Origin: Corallium rubrum
Lineage: Eukaryota > Cnidaria > Anthozoa > Scleralcyonacea > Coralliidae
Length of the DNA: 64,000 nt
Reading direction: 5' to 3'
Assembly: GCA_964035015.1 (NCBI GenBank)
Contig: OZ036016.1
Coordinates: 512,001 to 576,000 of the forward strand
Position 1 is the stretch's first letter; every line of letters begins with the position of its first letter. This document shows, one piece after another, positions 1-11,592 of the stretch. The position numbers and the translations under genes are program-made. The notes under the pieces were generated by a model. That model saw only the letters and a list, made by a program, of their open reading frames with translations. It made no database searches and was not told the DNA's origin.

Positions 1-27
1 GTGCAGTATTTGGTGGGAGATCCTGGT

Positions 28-293
<266 letters not shown>

Positions 294-412
294 TGGCAAA
301 CATTGCTACTTACCAGGCTGTACTATTCTGTAAAAACACAATTTTACATCGAAAGGAGAGTTATGTATTTGAAAAGAAATTCTCCATCATATAAGGGCAG
401 TAAGTCCATTCA

Positions 413-552
413 TATTCACAAGTTGCATGTATCCACCAGACTGTGGCTTGGGACTATTTCAATGCTGTTGTACAATACCTTTACAAAGAGAGCATTGCTT
501 AGATTTAAAGAACAACATCCGTGCTGGACATTTTATGCGTGTTAATTTAGTA
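413..552 (+). repeat. Dispersed repeat, copy a
   Basis: About 140 bp that matches 53708-53842 by eye, including the shared strings TTGCATGT, TGGCTTGGGA and GAGCATTGCTTAGATT. No coding sense is visible. It is probably a fragment of an interspersed repeat with another copy near the far end of the window. Confidence 0.6.
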
Positions 553-574
553 GTACACTAGTTAAGAAATAGAA

Positions 575-735
575 AGCGTTTTCTGTGTTTCCATAAAGTT
601 ATAGAAACATTCGTGGTTTTGAAAACACTTGTGTGGAAACACTCCCCTTGCGGAATCTCTGTTCCCACTATAATTTTTCGTTTCCCCAAACTTCCTCTCA
701 TGTTTCTATAACTCAATAGAAACACGGAAAACGTT
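575..735. mobile_element. Palindromic MITE-like element
   Basis: The left end (575-610, CGTTTTCTGTGTTTCC and onward) is the inverted complement of the right end (701-735, ending in AACACGGAAAACG). This gives terminal inverted repeats of about 33 bp around a 90 bp core. The right part recurs in U5 at 29727-29850, where the left end is missing. No target-site duplication was resolved. Confidence 0.5.
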
Positions 736-1237
736 TTCCGAGAAAAAAAAGATTAAGGTGTATAAATGGCTTATATTATGTGGTGTAATTGTTGACATAT
801 TGGGTCGTTCCAGAAAAGATCCATACCCCCTCCCCTCCTGAGGAAATGTCAAATGGGTCCACCCTCTTAGGACATCCAGAGACAAGTGAACACCCCTCTC
901 CCCGGAGAGCGAAAGCTAAAATTACATCCTCGCGGTTTTTTGAAAAATGGTTTAATTAGTTCTGCGAATACAGCCGCCTCACATCGGGCGATCGTGGCAA
1001 AACGGACCTCTGCGAGTCGAGAGTAAACGATCATTTCATACAGATGACATAAGTTCGTCCTGAATAGAAAGGCTCAACGCAGACAACGCTCACACCAAAA
1101 TCAACGTCAATGCTCAGTTTCTGTCTCAAATTCCAAAGCGAAAGCTTAGTTATTGCCAAACAAAGGAAAACGGATAGCTGTTCTTCTCACTACTAGTTCG
1201 ATTTGCGATAAATTGCAAGATTTCCTATCGAAATCGA

Positions 1238-1368
1238 ATGATTTTCCAGTCATCAAGCGGGACTTCCTGTCCAGGTTGAATATTCTTACGGTTGAGTGAA
1301 ATTTGAAATGTAGGTTGCTAAGGTTACGATTCAACAGGAAGTCCCGCTTGATATTGACTGGAAAATGG
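1238..1368. mobile_element. MITE-like inverted repeat
   Basis: ATTTTCCAGTCATCAAGCGG at the left is inverted at the right (CCGCTTGAT then GACTGGAAAAT). The termini are about 33 bp around a core of about 60 bp. The same element lies at the equivalent place in U5 (about 33983-34123), so it was already present before the two units separated. Confidence 0.55.
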
Positions 1369-2092
1369 CTCATTGATATTTCTATTTTCTGTTGATATTT
1401 TAGATAACTTATATAGTTTTGTACTTGTTATGTATCTATGACTTGTTAAATCTTATTATTAAAAGTTATGTTTACTTACCTGTTTAATATTTTGATATTT
1501 CCAACTACTCCCTCCCCCCTCGGCCCTCTAAAGTAAATTTCCCCCTCCCCCCTTCCGGACAGCGAAAATTTAATATAATCTTGCCCTGTTTTCCATAGAG
1601 TTATAAAACACGGCTTTTAACCAATGACCGCTTGCGTTTTCGAAAATTCGACTTTATTACTAAATTCAGTAGCATATATAGTAGCATGACATGTTTTACA
1701 ACTGTCTTTCTTCACGTGTTCGAGTCTTGTAGACCTTACTCACTTTGACCTTTTAGAAATGTTACTGCAGTCATGTCAGTCATTGTTGTAACCTTTTTAC
1801 ATGTAAATATCAAATTACAATAATATTATCGTGAAATCAAATGATATTCCAAGAAGACCAATTCTCTATAAACTAATCGGAAACACACATATTTCATCTT
1901 TAGTGTCATTGCAAAGCAAAATAAAATAGTCTATAGTATCATTGTTCGAAATATGGCTATGTAATGTTCAATCATAAACACAAAGAACAAAGCGTATACC
2001 AGACTGAGAAAACTTGAGTTCAGAATAATAAATAACAAAACCACTCAGGTAATTAGGAACTGCGTCACAGCGTGCTTGAAGATATGTTGTTT

Positions 2093-2330
2093 GCTTAATT
2101 GCTTTACTTTGCTTTGGTTTGCTTTGCTGTCCTTTGTCTTAATTGCTGTGCTTTCCTTTGCTTTCATGCTGTGTTTTACTTTGCTTTGCTGTGCCGTCCT
2201 TTGCTTTGCTTTGCTTTGCTTTTCTTTGCTGTCCTTTGCTTGAAGTTTCCTGCATGTGTTTTGCTTTGCTTTGCCTTGTTTTGCTTCGCTGGGCTGTGCT
2301 TCGCTTTGCCTTGCTGTGCATTACCATACA
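2093..2330 (+). repeat. TTTGC-rich pentanucleotide tract of U1
   Basis: Degenerate CTTTG/CTGTG/CTTCG pentamers. The overlapping reading frames give low-complexity peptides rich in A, L, C and F and are not genes. Homologous tracts occur in every unit (13225, 19198, 27850 and 34853 onward), with very different lengths and pentamer mixes. Confidence 0.9.
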
Positions 2331-2510
2331 GAGTACAGACGCAACAATTTTCAGTTCAGTGGTCAAAAGCAACATTGCCAGAACTGTCCATTCCTTTTAT
2401 ACTTAGAAATAATTTAGATAATAACCACATTCAAAATTATTTATCTCTATCAGTGACAATCACCACATTAACCTTTCCAATCGCTTTGTTATTGTGGGAC
2501 AACTTGATCT

Positions 2511-2548
<38 letters not shown>

Positions 2549-3258
2549 GGGAGGACGTCTTGGAAAGCTATGCATGAAAGACTAATGTCCCGATATTATT
2601 TCTTCTGAGTTTAACACAAATTATCTACTTACATTTGTGGAAGAAACACAGATCTCACGGAAGCTGTTCCGTCCGGAGTGGACAAAATGTCAAAATCTAA
2701 TGCAGTTCCGATGAATCGTGTTAAGTTCAGCTCACCAGAGTCTGCGAAGAAACTTCAGTATGTATATCACAATAATTATCATCCAAATACTCAAATATAG
2801 AACCTGCGTCGTTGACGAGCAGAAGAAACTGATAAGCTATGGTATCGTGTGTCGAGCATACGTAACAAAAACTGACCAATAGCTGCATGTTATTACAAGT
2901 ACATTATGAAATATAATCATCATGTATATGATGTAGTTGGGAGTTTCCCGAGCTAAGTAGGGACTTTCCCTCAAATTTTTAGTTAAGCTTCCAAACGCTT
3001 GGAAAATGAGTAAAACAAAATAATAATGCTATATTATGGTTTTCCCTAGCCTGTGCACAGCCTGAAATATCCCTGTATTACAGTCTGTGAAAACTCACGC
3101 GATAGCTTGTCGAACCCCCGCAAAGCTACCCAGATCTGAGTAGTAGATTCTGATTGGCCAAAGCAACATCAGCTTCACTTCCTCTCAAGAAATGATAAAT
3201 TCAACATGGCCGAAATTCCAAACTGTGAAACTGCCTTCGAGAAAGCGACCAGAGAAAT

Positions 3259-4178
3259 GTGTACATAACGTTTTTGCAATTACAGCATTATTCGACAAAC
3301 AAAAATAGGCTTTACAGAGCTTCTTTTCAAAGCGTGATGCACGTCATACTCCCAAAACTGTTATGGGAAATCACTGATATTTCAGTCTATACCGATCATG
3401 GCAGATATTATCTGCAAGAGAGCAAGAGGCAGCAGCATAGTGCTTGTTATATCTCTCCTAAAATCTCTTATGGAAGATCAAGTACGTGGATTAAAGAAGC
3501 TTAACATTTCAGCAGTGTGTGTAAAAGAATGATCAATGGCGAGTTTACCCATGTTTATGGCTTGGCTCGCTCGAGTGCTTGCTGACAATACATCAACATC
3601 AACATGGAGAGGTATTCTCTCAAGTAAGACATTTAAAGACTTCCTGGAGTGTGTTGCGGTCGATGAGACACATTGTATTAGCCAGTGGTAAGTAATTTTG
3701 TAAATATTATTGGGTCACCTATTTAAGTATAAATAACTTTCACATTTACAGTATATAACATAAATGCTCTGATAACTTTAATACTGTGCGAAATATTTAA
3801 GTTTGAGAGAATTATTCAACATATTAATATACAAATATCCCTATAAAAGTATATTCACTACAAAACGATTGCCTCTTGCGTTTCATATTTAGTTTTTTTT
3901 AGTCTCAGTGGGTCCATCTCACGAAATATCATCTAGCCTCTGTTAGCAACTAGGCATTAATAGGATAATAGTATCCCTATTTGAACCCCCCTCTTTTAAT
4001 ATTAATATAGGGATAAAAATAATTGTCTGTAACCTCAGTGAAATGAGGTCTCTCATTCCTGAGAGTGTCCACTTAATTGTTGTAACAGCGACAGCTACAA
4101 AACAGTCTCACCTTGCAATATATGACAGCTTAAGGTTATGTAAACAAACTGCAATAGTATCTGAGAGCCCCCAATAGA
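3259..4178 (+). pseudogene. RecQ-like helicase 5' exons, left arm of element 1
   Basis: This is a decayed piece of a superfamily 2 RecQ-type DNA helicase. About 3370-3530 encodes the Walker A lysine region (YGKSLIFQSIP) and motif Ia (VLVISLLKSLMEDQV). About 3650-3687 encodes the motif II box (VDETHCISQW), which ends at a GT donor (GTAAGT at 3688) that splits the Trp codon. About 4060-4178 encodes motif III (VVTATATKQ). At least one frameshift lies upstream of Walker A and others between Ia and II, so no intact frame exists. Motifs IV-VI and the zinc region are absent. The identification rests on motif order, and the family match is strong. Loss of function is certain for this copy. Confidence 0.8.
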
Positions 4179-4353
4179 CCTTATTCAAAAATGGCTGCAG
4201 AATTAAAATTCTTTTATATACATATAAATTAGCCTTTATGAACTCGTTTTCATGTGGGAAATTCAAAAGAATTCTTACTTTGAAACGAGGTCATAAGGGC
4301 TAATTTATATGCACATAAAAGAATTCTAATTTGGTGGCCATTTTTGAATAAGG
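4179..4353. mobile_element. 175-bp hairpin MITE inserted in the left arm of element 1
   Basis: It begins CCTTATTCAAAAATGG and ends with the exact inverted complement. Nearly the whole element is one imperfect palindrome. The equivalent place in the right arm (about 4936-4946) lacks it, so it inserted after the arms were duplicated. It lies just after the motif III exon. A target-site duplication is not clear. Confidence 0.8.
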
Positions 4354-4935
4354 TGTACAGATCCAATATTTTCTACTGTGTTCAGGACATTAATAAAGAC
4401 ATTCCATTCCATTTATTATCATAAAGGAAATTGAAACCAATCACATGACAGCTAAGAAGGACAATCATATATTGTCAGACAAGGAAACAATGTGGGCTTT
4501 TATACAGGGTATTTGAAGTCATTCTTTGTTCTTTATACACATAACACTCTATGCTCTTTGATGGACCAAAGTGTATGATACATCATACATCCTGGCAATT
4601 TATACCTATCCCAAAGGTAATAGTAGAGATTAGAATTCTGATGTGTCCATCACTTTTTGACAGATTCTTCGAAATGTGCTTTTTAACAGAATTTGGGGTT
4701 CCAGCATGACACACTTCAACAAGACACCTTGTGGGCTTGTGAGATGACCCTTTTAAAATTTGCTTCTAAGAGTGACTTCGAGTACCCTGTATAAAGGCCC
4801 ACATTGTTTCCTTGTCTGATAATATGATTGTCCTATTAGCTGTCACGTGATTGGTTTCGATTTCCTTTATGATATCAGTAAATAATAAATGGAATGGAAT
4901 GTCTTTATTAATGTACTGAACACAGTAGAAAATAT

Positions 4936-5855
4936 TTGATCTATTGGGGGCTTTCAGATACTATTGCAGTTTGTTTACATAACCTTAAGCTGTCATATAT
5001 TGCAAGGTGAGACTGTTTTGTAGTTGTTGCTGTTACAACAATTAAGTGGACACTCTCAGGAATGAGAGACCTCATTTCACTGAGGTTACAGATGATTATT
5101 TTTATTCCTATATTAATATTAAAAGAGGGGATTCAAATAGGGATACTATTATCCTATTAATGCCTAGTTGTTAACAGAGGCTAGATGATATTTCGTGAGA
5201 TGGACCCACTGAGACTAAAACAAACTAAATATGAAACGCAAGAGGCAATCGTTTTGTAGTGAATATACTTTTATAGGGATATATGTATATTAATATGTTG
5301 AATAATTCTCTCAAACTTAAATATTTCGCACAGTAAGTTATCAGAGCATTTATGTTATATACTGTAAATGTGAAAGTTATTTATACTTAAATAGGTGACC
5401 CAATAATTTTTTACAAAATTACTTACCACTGGCTAATACAATGTGTCTCATCGACCGCAACACACTCCAGGAAGTCTTTAAATGTCTTACTTGAGAGAAT
5501 ACCTCTCCATGTTGATGTTGATGTATTGTCAGCAAGCACTCGAGCGAGCCAAGCCATAAACATGGGTAAACTCGCCATTGATCATTCTTTTACACACACT
5601 GCTGAAATGTTAAGCTTCTTTAATCCACGTACTTGATCTTCCATAAGAGATTTTAGGGGAGATATAACAAGCATTATGCTGCTGCCTCTTGCTCTCTTGT
5701 AGATAATATCTGCCATGATCGGTATAGACTGAAATATCAGTGATTTCCCATAACAGTTTTGGGAGTATGACGTGCATCACGCTTTGAAAAGAAGCTCTGT
5801 AAAGCCTATTTTTGTTTGTCGAATAATGCTGTAATTGCAAAAACGTTATGTACAC
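4936..5855 (-). pseudogene. RecQ-like helicase 5' exons, right arm of element 1
   Basis: Inverted copy of the left-arm pseudogene. On the minus strand it carries the Walker A/Ia segment (about 5590-5745), the DEAH-like segment ending at a GT donor (about 5427-5465) and the motif III segment (about 4944-5075). Differences from the left arm are scattered substitutions (one changes a Ser to an Asn codon in an overlapping frame) and the absence of the MITE. The frameshift before Walker A is shared, so the decay predates the arm duplication or was homogenised between arms. Confidence 0.75.
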
Positions 5856-7328
5856 ATTTCTCTGGTCGCTTTCTCGAAGGCAGTTTCACAGTTTGGACTT
5901 TCGGCCATGTTGAATTTATCATTTCTTGAGAGGAAGTGAAGCTGATGTTGCTTTGGCCAATCAGAATCTACTACTCAGATCTGGGTAGCTTCGCGGGGGT
6001 TCGACAAGCTATCGCGTGAGTTTTCACAGACTTCAGGCTGTGCACAGGCTAGGTTTTCCCATGCTAGTAAAAGAAAATACTGACAAAAGATTTAGGATTA
6101 GAAGCGAATGATAAGAGAAAAAGGGCAGAGAGACATTGTACACATCTGGACAGGTTTTAGTTATTAGCCAATAACAACATGTTATGGTAACCAAGGTGAT
6201 AATGACCTGTGGGAGAACCTCGGAAATTTCCGGATTTCATCATAGAGATCATATAAATACTAGAGTGGGCATCCAATCCTAATTTCAGCCAACCACAGGT
6301 AACCAATGGACCTTTCCCCTTTTAGCAAAAACCGCAATGCATCATGGTAGAGTGGTAACGCTCATCTGGCAAGCAAAATGGCGGGAGAGGAGCGGGCGTT
6401 TTGTGTGGCAGAGGCCTTTTGCTTTTTAAACGAATGGCATCAAATAAAATAGCAAAAAAACTTATCTTTACAGTTAAGGAGGTTTTTACTCGGACTCTAA
6501 ACTAGATATAGGGCAATCGCGGCGGTTTCTGTTGGAAATAATGACTCGGGTTGACTGGACAAACAATGGCAGTTCGAAGATAAACATTCTAGAAGAAGCG
6601 CCTTAATGTACAATTGTAGGTGAGTAGACTTGGCTATCTAATCTCATAAGAATCTTTTGTTATAGGACTAAGTGCCGACGCCTAGTCTACTTAGATCGCA
6701 AATATTTTGTGCATCGGAATGCATGTTGAGGACTTTTTCGTCTCTGCAATCTCGAGCAAGTTTTCCTTAATTACCACCAGTCGTTCGATAAACATTTAAG
6801 TAAGAGAAAGACCTTTAAATTTGTTTTCGCGCCAGTAAACCCGGTTTCCTTGTCAACGGCAAAGCTCAGGTCTTTTGCAAAAGCGTTAACTTGAACAGAA
6901 ACTGTAATTTGGTATTCTTGCTGTATTTTGTTTCTGAATTTCTTTGTAACCGTGGAAGAAGCTTCCTGACACCATTAATTGCTGTGGGTTTTAAATATAG
7001 GTTAGTTGTGTGTTTTTTAAATATAAACATTTAGCTAAAAAGTTGATTTTCCAAGGTGACAAGGCAGTTGGCACAATTTAAAATTATTATTGTTGTTTGA
7101 TAATTGTTTATAAAGGCTTTTTTATAAATTTGATAAAAAGATAATTAATTTAATTTGTATTATAGAATTGTAAATAATTCAGTTTAACTATTGGCAAGAT
7201 TTAGTTAGGTTAAAATTCAAATAATAATTGTGTACAAATTTATATAAATAGTTAGGATAGTTAGATATAATGTTAAATAAGTAAATAAATTAATATTAAA
7301 TAAATAAACAGAAGCCAAACCACAAACA

Positions 7329-7862
7329 ATGAATGAAGAAAACAACAAAATACTCCAGCTACAGGACACAAAGTCATGGACAAGAGATTTAAAGTCACTT
7401 CCACTATTTTCACATCATCTGCTGCAAAAACATTTTATAACTGAAACCCAAGCAGATGACAGTGCAACCGGTGCTTATGAACACAAGAAATTAGGTTTAC
7501 TTACCAGCTTTTCAAAGATACAGTAGGTATGTGAAACAAGTTCAAGTGAAACCAGAAGTAAAAATAGATGGTGACCAAGTACAGTATGTTATTCAAAAAG
7601 AACAGTGCATGCATCAATGAAGAGTAAAAGTTAGTTATCTATGTGCACTTAAACCAGTCAACAGGAGTGTTGTTTGTGCAAATTGTTTGTGCAAAAAGAA
7701 TTGGAAAAAGTGGATGCAGCAAACATGTCAGTGATGTTGCTGCACTATTGTTTTAATTCTTGTTTATTATTACAGTTGGCATTAACAGAAGTTCCCAATG
7801 ATATCCAACCTGCACACAGCTTCTTTAACAGTGGCATGTGCCAAGAAATTATCTAACATATG
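7329..7862 (+). pseudogene. SWIM zinc-finger protein remnant, left arm
   Basis: It opens at an ATG in context ACAATGAATGAAG and reads about 56 codons (MNEENNKILQLQDTK and onward). A frameshift then breaks the frame and it resumes (KQVQVKPEVKIDGDQVQYV). After a further stop and frame change there is a CANCLCK segment followed by GCSKHVSDVAALL. That order matches the SWIM zinc finger (CxC then CxH, next to VAALL) of the SWIM plus YqaJ proteins seen in many invertebrate genomes. The Cys expected in the CxH pair appears to be Ser. SWIM domains bind zinc and often DNA. There are at least three frame lesions, so it is a pseudogene. Confidence 0.65.
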
Positions 7863-7889
7863 AAGCAATGCTTTTGAGGATTTAAGATT

Positions 7890-8925
7890 TAAGTTTGAGG
7901 CAGTCAGTTTCAGCTTTTGTTCCTCATACCATTTTTTACAATCAGATTGGCTCCTGATGTTCCTTTCAATTTCCAATGTTGTGTCATGTGTTGTACCTAA
8001 ATTTTCTTCCAACAAATCCCATATTATTTTCATCTATACAGTATATGTTTGGTTACTAGTGTCTACTTGCAAATTTTCTAGCATTTGTTCCTGAATACGA
8101 GTGTCATGTAGATGGCAGGTTATATCCTGCAATTCTGTAGTTTCTCAAATGAAATAATTTTATATACTGTAGTCATTTGATACCAACAATTTACTGAGGT
8201 AACTAGCTTTCCCTGCCTGTTGTTCTAACCCATGAGTCAATTCCTCTATTCTGGCATGGCTGCAATTCTCTTGCAAAATGTGGGGTAGGATTGTAGTTGA
8301 CTGCATCTCTGTTTGGTAATTCATGTTTTCTTCCTTTGTCACCCTTTTCATAAGAGGCATTACCACATCTTAAATCCTCAACAGCATTGCTTCACATGTT
8401 ACATAATTTCTTGGCACATGCCACTGTTAAAGAAGCTGTGTGCAGGTTGGATATCATTGGGAACTTCTGTTAATGCCAACTGTAATAATAAACAAGAATT
8501 AAAACAATAGTGCAGCAACATCACTGACATGTTTGCTGCATCCACTTTTTCCAATTCTTTTTGCACAAACAATTTGCACAAACAACACTCCTGTTGACTG
8601 GTTTAAGTGCACATAGATAACTAACTTTTACTCTTCATTGATGCATGCACTGTTCTTTTTCAATAACATACTGTACTTGGTCACCATCTATTTTTACTTC
8701 TGGTTTCACTTGAACTTGTTTCACATACCTACTGCATCTTTAAAAGCTGGTAAGTAAACCTAATTTCTTGTGTTCATAAGCACCGGTTGCACTGTCATCT
8801 GCTTGGGTTTCAGTTATAAAATGTTTTTGCAGCAGATGATGTGAAAATAGTGGAAGTGACTTTAAATCTCTTGTCCATGACTTTGTGTCCTGTAGCTAGA
8901 GTAATTTGTTGTTTTCTTCATTCAT
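7890..8925 (-). pseudogene. SWIM-YqaJ protein remnant, right arm plus centre
   Basis: On the minus strand the ATG at 8925 matches the left-arm start, but a TAG soon interrupts the frame. The same SWIM segment follows at about 8520-8610. The centre then continues the gene: about 7890-7990 encodes ERNIRSQSDCKKWYEEQKLK followed by LTASN. This resembles the start of a YqaJ-like exonuclease domain (W, then R or K, then TAS). The gene is cut off there because the sequence runs straight into the inverted left arm. The YqaJ call is moderate, since only the first 30 or so residues of that domain are present. Confidence 0.55.
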
Positions 8926-9887
8926 TGTTTGTGGTTTGGCTTCTGTTTATTTATTTAATATTAATTTATTTACTTATTTAACATTATATCTAACTATCCT
9001 AACTATTTATATAAATTTGTACACAATTATTATTTGAATTTTAACCTAACTAAATCTTGCTAATAGTTAAACTGAATTATTTACAATTCTATAATACAAA
9101 TTAAATTAATTATCTTTTTATCAAATTTATAAAAAAGCCTTTATAAATAATTATCAAACAACAATAATAATTTTAAATTGTGCCAACTACCTTGTCACCT
9201 TGGAAAATCAACTTTTTAGCTAAATGTTTATATTTAAAAAACAGACAACTAACCTATATTTAAAACCTACAGCAATTAATGGTGTCAAGAAGCTTCTTCC
9301 AGAAACAAAATACAGCAAGAATACCAAATTACAGTTTCTGTTCAAGTTAACGCTTTTGCAAAAGATCTGAGCTTTGCCGTTGACAAGGAAACCGGGTTTA
9401 CTGGCGCGAAAACAAATTTAAAGGTCTTTCTCTTACTTAAATGTTTATCGAACGACTGGTGCCAGTGGTGGTAATTAAGGAAAACTTGCTCGAGTTTGCA
9501 GAGACGAAAAAGTCCTCAACCTGCATTCCGATGCACAAAATATTTGCGATCTAAGTAAACTAGGCGTCGGCACTTAGTCCTATAACAAAAGATTCTTACG
9601 AGATTAAATAGCCAAGTCTACTCACCTACAATTGTACATTAAGGCGCTTCTTCTAGAATGTTTATCTTCGAACTGCCATTGTTTGTCCAGTCAACCCGAG
9701 TCATTATTTCCAACAGAAACCGCCGCGATTGCCTTATATCTAGTTTAGAGTCCGAGTAAAAACCTCCTTAACTGTAAAGATAAGTTTTTTTGCTATTTTA
9801 TTTGATGCCATTCGTTTAAAAAGCAAAAGTCCTCTGCCACACAAAACGCCTGCTCCTCTCCCGCCATTTTGCTTGCCAGATGAGCGT

Positions 9888-10029
9888 AATCTTGGACAAT
9901 AATGTTGTAACACCCCCTCCCCCCGATTCAATGTTGACCGAAATGAAACAATGTTGGAATGGAGTTTCATATAACAACATTGAATCGGGGGGGAGGGGTT
10001 GACTGTTACAACTATTATTGTCCAAGATT
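9888..10029. mobile_element. 142-bp MITE, copy 1
   Basis: The termini AATCTTGGACAATAAT and its inverted complement (ATTATTGTCCAAGATT) enclose a second inner inverted repeat (CCCCTCCCCCCGATTCAATG at the left, its complement at the right). It is almost identical to 11593-11736. It abuts the right end of foldback element 2. The insertion site is not otherwise available for comparison. Confidence 0.85.
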
Positions 10030-10360
10030 GTCTAAGACCCAATTTTCCTAATTTGGATAAAACAACTAGTTTTTTTATGTTACGGTAGTGATACAGCATC
10101 AAAAGATTAGTTTGCATCAAATTTTCAATATCGAGAATTAAATACCCTCCGTAGTTTGGAAATCCAAATTATAAATAACATAATGTCTTCCATGGGCAAA
10201 AGAATAACAAATATTAAGGAAAGGAAAGGCCAGAGATTGAAGTATTGACATGTAGAGTAACACTAAGACGATTGGACATTAAAATATATCTTAAAATTAT
10301 GTCCGTATTCATTGTGTTTTTATAATTTATATAATAAATAATTATCTGAACCATCCACCA
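10030..10360. other. No feature recognised
   Basis: AT-rich sequence with no reading frame, repeat or RNA signal that I can support. Confidence 0.5.
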
Positions 10361-10470
10361 ACGGTCTACCACGGTCTACCACGGTCTACCACTACAATAT
10401 AACAGAATTAATATACATGTAAATCCCTTTGAAACCCATGGTAGACCGTGGTAGACCGTGGTAGACCGTT
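10361..10470. repeat. Inverted pair of triple decamers
   Basis: Three exact tandem copies of ACGGTCTACC (10361-10390) are followed, after a spacer of about 49 bp, by three tandem copies of the complement GGTAGACCGT (10440-10470). The structure could form a 30 bp stem. Function unknown. It may be the end of a small foldback element. Confidence 0.85.
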
Positions 10471-10523
10471 GCATAAGGCGGTATATAGTTGCGCAAGGGA
10501 AATTAAACCAACTGCTTATGACT

Positions 10524-10886
10524 CAGGGACGTAGCCAGGGGGGGAGCCGTGGGAGCCGCGGCTCCCCCCCTTTTGATATAAAACAACAGACATGTAACTA
10601 TAAAACTGATGCAATATGCCATTGTGTCAGGAAATAAACTGTAAACAGTGTATTCAATCTACTGAGTGTATGCATTTTGAGTATCTATGTGACGTTTGCA
10701 TGTTTTGAGTATTTATATGACGTTTTTTAACCTTTAGAGTCTGTAAAATCTTCCCCCAAAAGCCAGGAAATGGCATTTCAGCGACTCTCGATTTCAAAAT
10801 TTCCCGGGGGAGCATGCCCCCGGACCCCCCTAAAAACTTATTTTTATTTCGGCTCCCCCCCTTTCAAAATCCTGGCTACGTGCCTG
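10524..10886. mobile_element. hAT-type MITE with 8-bp TSD
   Basis: The termini are CAGGGACGTAGCCAGG and CCTGGCTACGTGCCTG. The perfect 8 bp direct repeat TTATGACT flanks it (10516-10523 and 10887-10894). An 8 bp duplication and CAGGG-type ends are typical of hAT non-autonomous elements. There is no transposase reading frame in 363 bp. The inner right part (about 10760-10830) is related to 40645-40740. Confidence 0.85.
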
Positions 10887-10894
10887 TTATGACT

Positions 10895-11592
10895 AAATGT
10901 GGCTTTAGAAGCATTCTATAAAAGAGGCTTAAGCTTTACACTTATTTATTGAATGATTTCAACCTCTTCGAGATTTCGCTTCGTCTAAAACGCGTGCGGC
11001 AATACGATAATTTCTCAAATTTCAACGACAAGGTAGCGGCGGGTCTTCTTAGTTTTTGAAGCTATTAATCTTAATATAAAAATAATTATATTCCATTAAC
11101 AATTCATTGACAGTATTAGCCGGGGAAATAATTTTTAAACTTAAATAAAACGTTCTATTATGAAATGAAATACACCGTACGTGCTTATTTTCCCCCAATC
11201 ATCACAATGTCAGATATAGATTCAGTTAAAGCGGACTCGGATATTAATCACCCAACGGCTGAAATATGAGCGTCATATTTAAACAATAGTAATATTATTA
11301 ATACATCTCTCTTTCAACAGTTATCCTATCCAAGTTACCAACTCTCACACTTTCTCTCGCAATACTAGTGACGTAGGTATTATTGAGTGACAAAGAAAGG
11401 GCTTCAGGCAGAGAAATATGGCGGAGAAGCGTGCGCAGTAGAGCGCAATCTATACATTTTTAAATGCAAATATCTCTCTACTAATTGCACGAAACAGTCT
11501 CAAACTTCACCATTGTTTATTGACTTTAATTTACAAATAGAAATCATATTTTAGCTGCATTTTATACAATATTAAGAAAAATCAGTCAAGGA
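10895..11592. other. No feature recognised
   Basis: AT-rich sequence between the hAT MITE and the second 142 bp MITE. I see no gene, RNA or repeat with another copy in the window. Confidence 0.5.

Larger units (their letters stand above)
3038..6060. mobile_element. Foldback DNA element 1 (RecQ-carrying), with flanking direct repeats
   Basis: The element proper is 3047-6051, starting TAGCCTGTGCACAGCCTGAA and ending with its inverted complement. It is flanked by GGTTTTCCC at 3038-3046 and 6052-6060. The uninterrupted site in U3, U4 and U2 reads ATGTTTTCCCATG, so the flanks are a target-site duplication of 8-9 bp. Inverted arms of about 1.3-1.5 kb (3047-4528 and 4765-6051) surround a centre of about 235 bp. 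Each arm carries the same decayed RecQ-like helicase exons. There is no transposase, so it is non-autonomous or dead. The superfamily is not settled: 8-9 bp duplications with long inverted repeats fit P, hAT or Mutator-like elements. Confidence 0.85.
607..6240. repeat. Unit copy U1 of the 2.7-2.9 kb repeat, interrupted by a RecQ foldback element
   Basis: 607-3046 plus 6052-6240 align with U5 (29727-36050 minus its insertions). The right part (from about 1800) also aligns with U2, U3 and U4. U1 lacks the LINE remnant that opens U3-U5. The 3047-6051 interval is absent from all other copies. U1 stops near 6240, about 120 bp before the next foldback element. The whole is non-coding apart from remnants listed separately. 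Confidence 0.8.
6358..9887. mobile_element. Foldback DNA element 2 (SWIM/YqaJ-carrying)
   Basis: The left arm (6358-about 7890) starts ACGCTCATCTGGCAAGC, and the right arm (about 8370-9887) ends with the inverted complement. The arms are about 1.5 kb each, highly similar, around a 480 bp centre. The right end abuts a 142 bp MITE at 9888. No target-site duplication or uninterrupted site was found, so the outer boundary may be truncated. Each arm carries a decayed gene for a SWIM zinc-finger protein. The architecture (inverted duplication of a gene's 5' half) matches the two RecQ foldback elements. Confidence 0.8.

Noticed and set aside
9740..10120. 126-codon minus-strand frame
   Set aside because: It runs across the end of foldback element 2 and a 142 bp MITE, and no domain is visible.
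10361..10470. CRISPR-like array
   Set aside because: The repeats are only 10 bp with no spacers, inverted across the centre, and the genome is eukaryotic.
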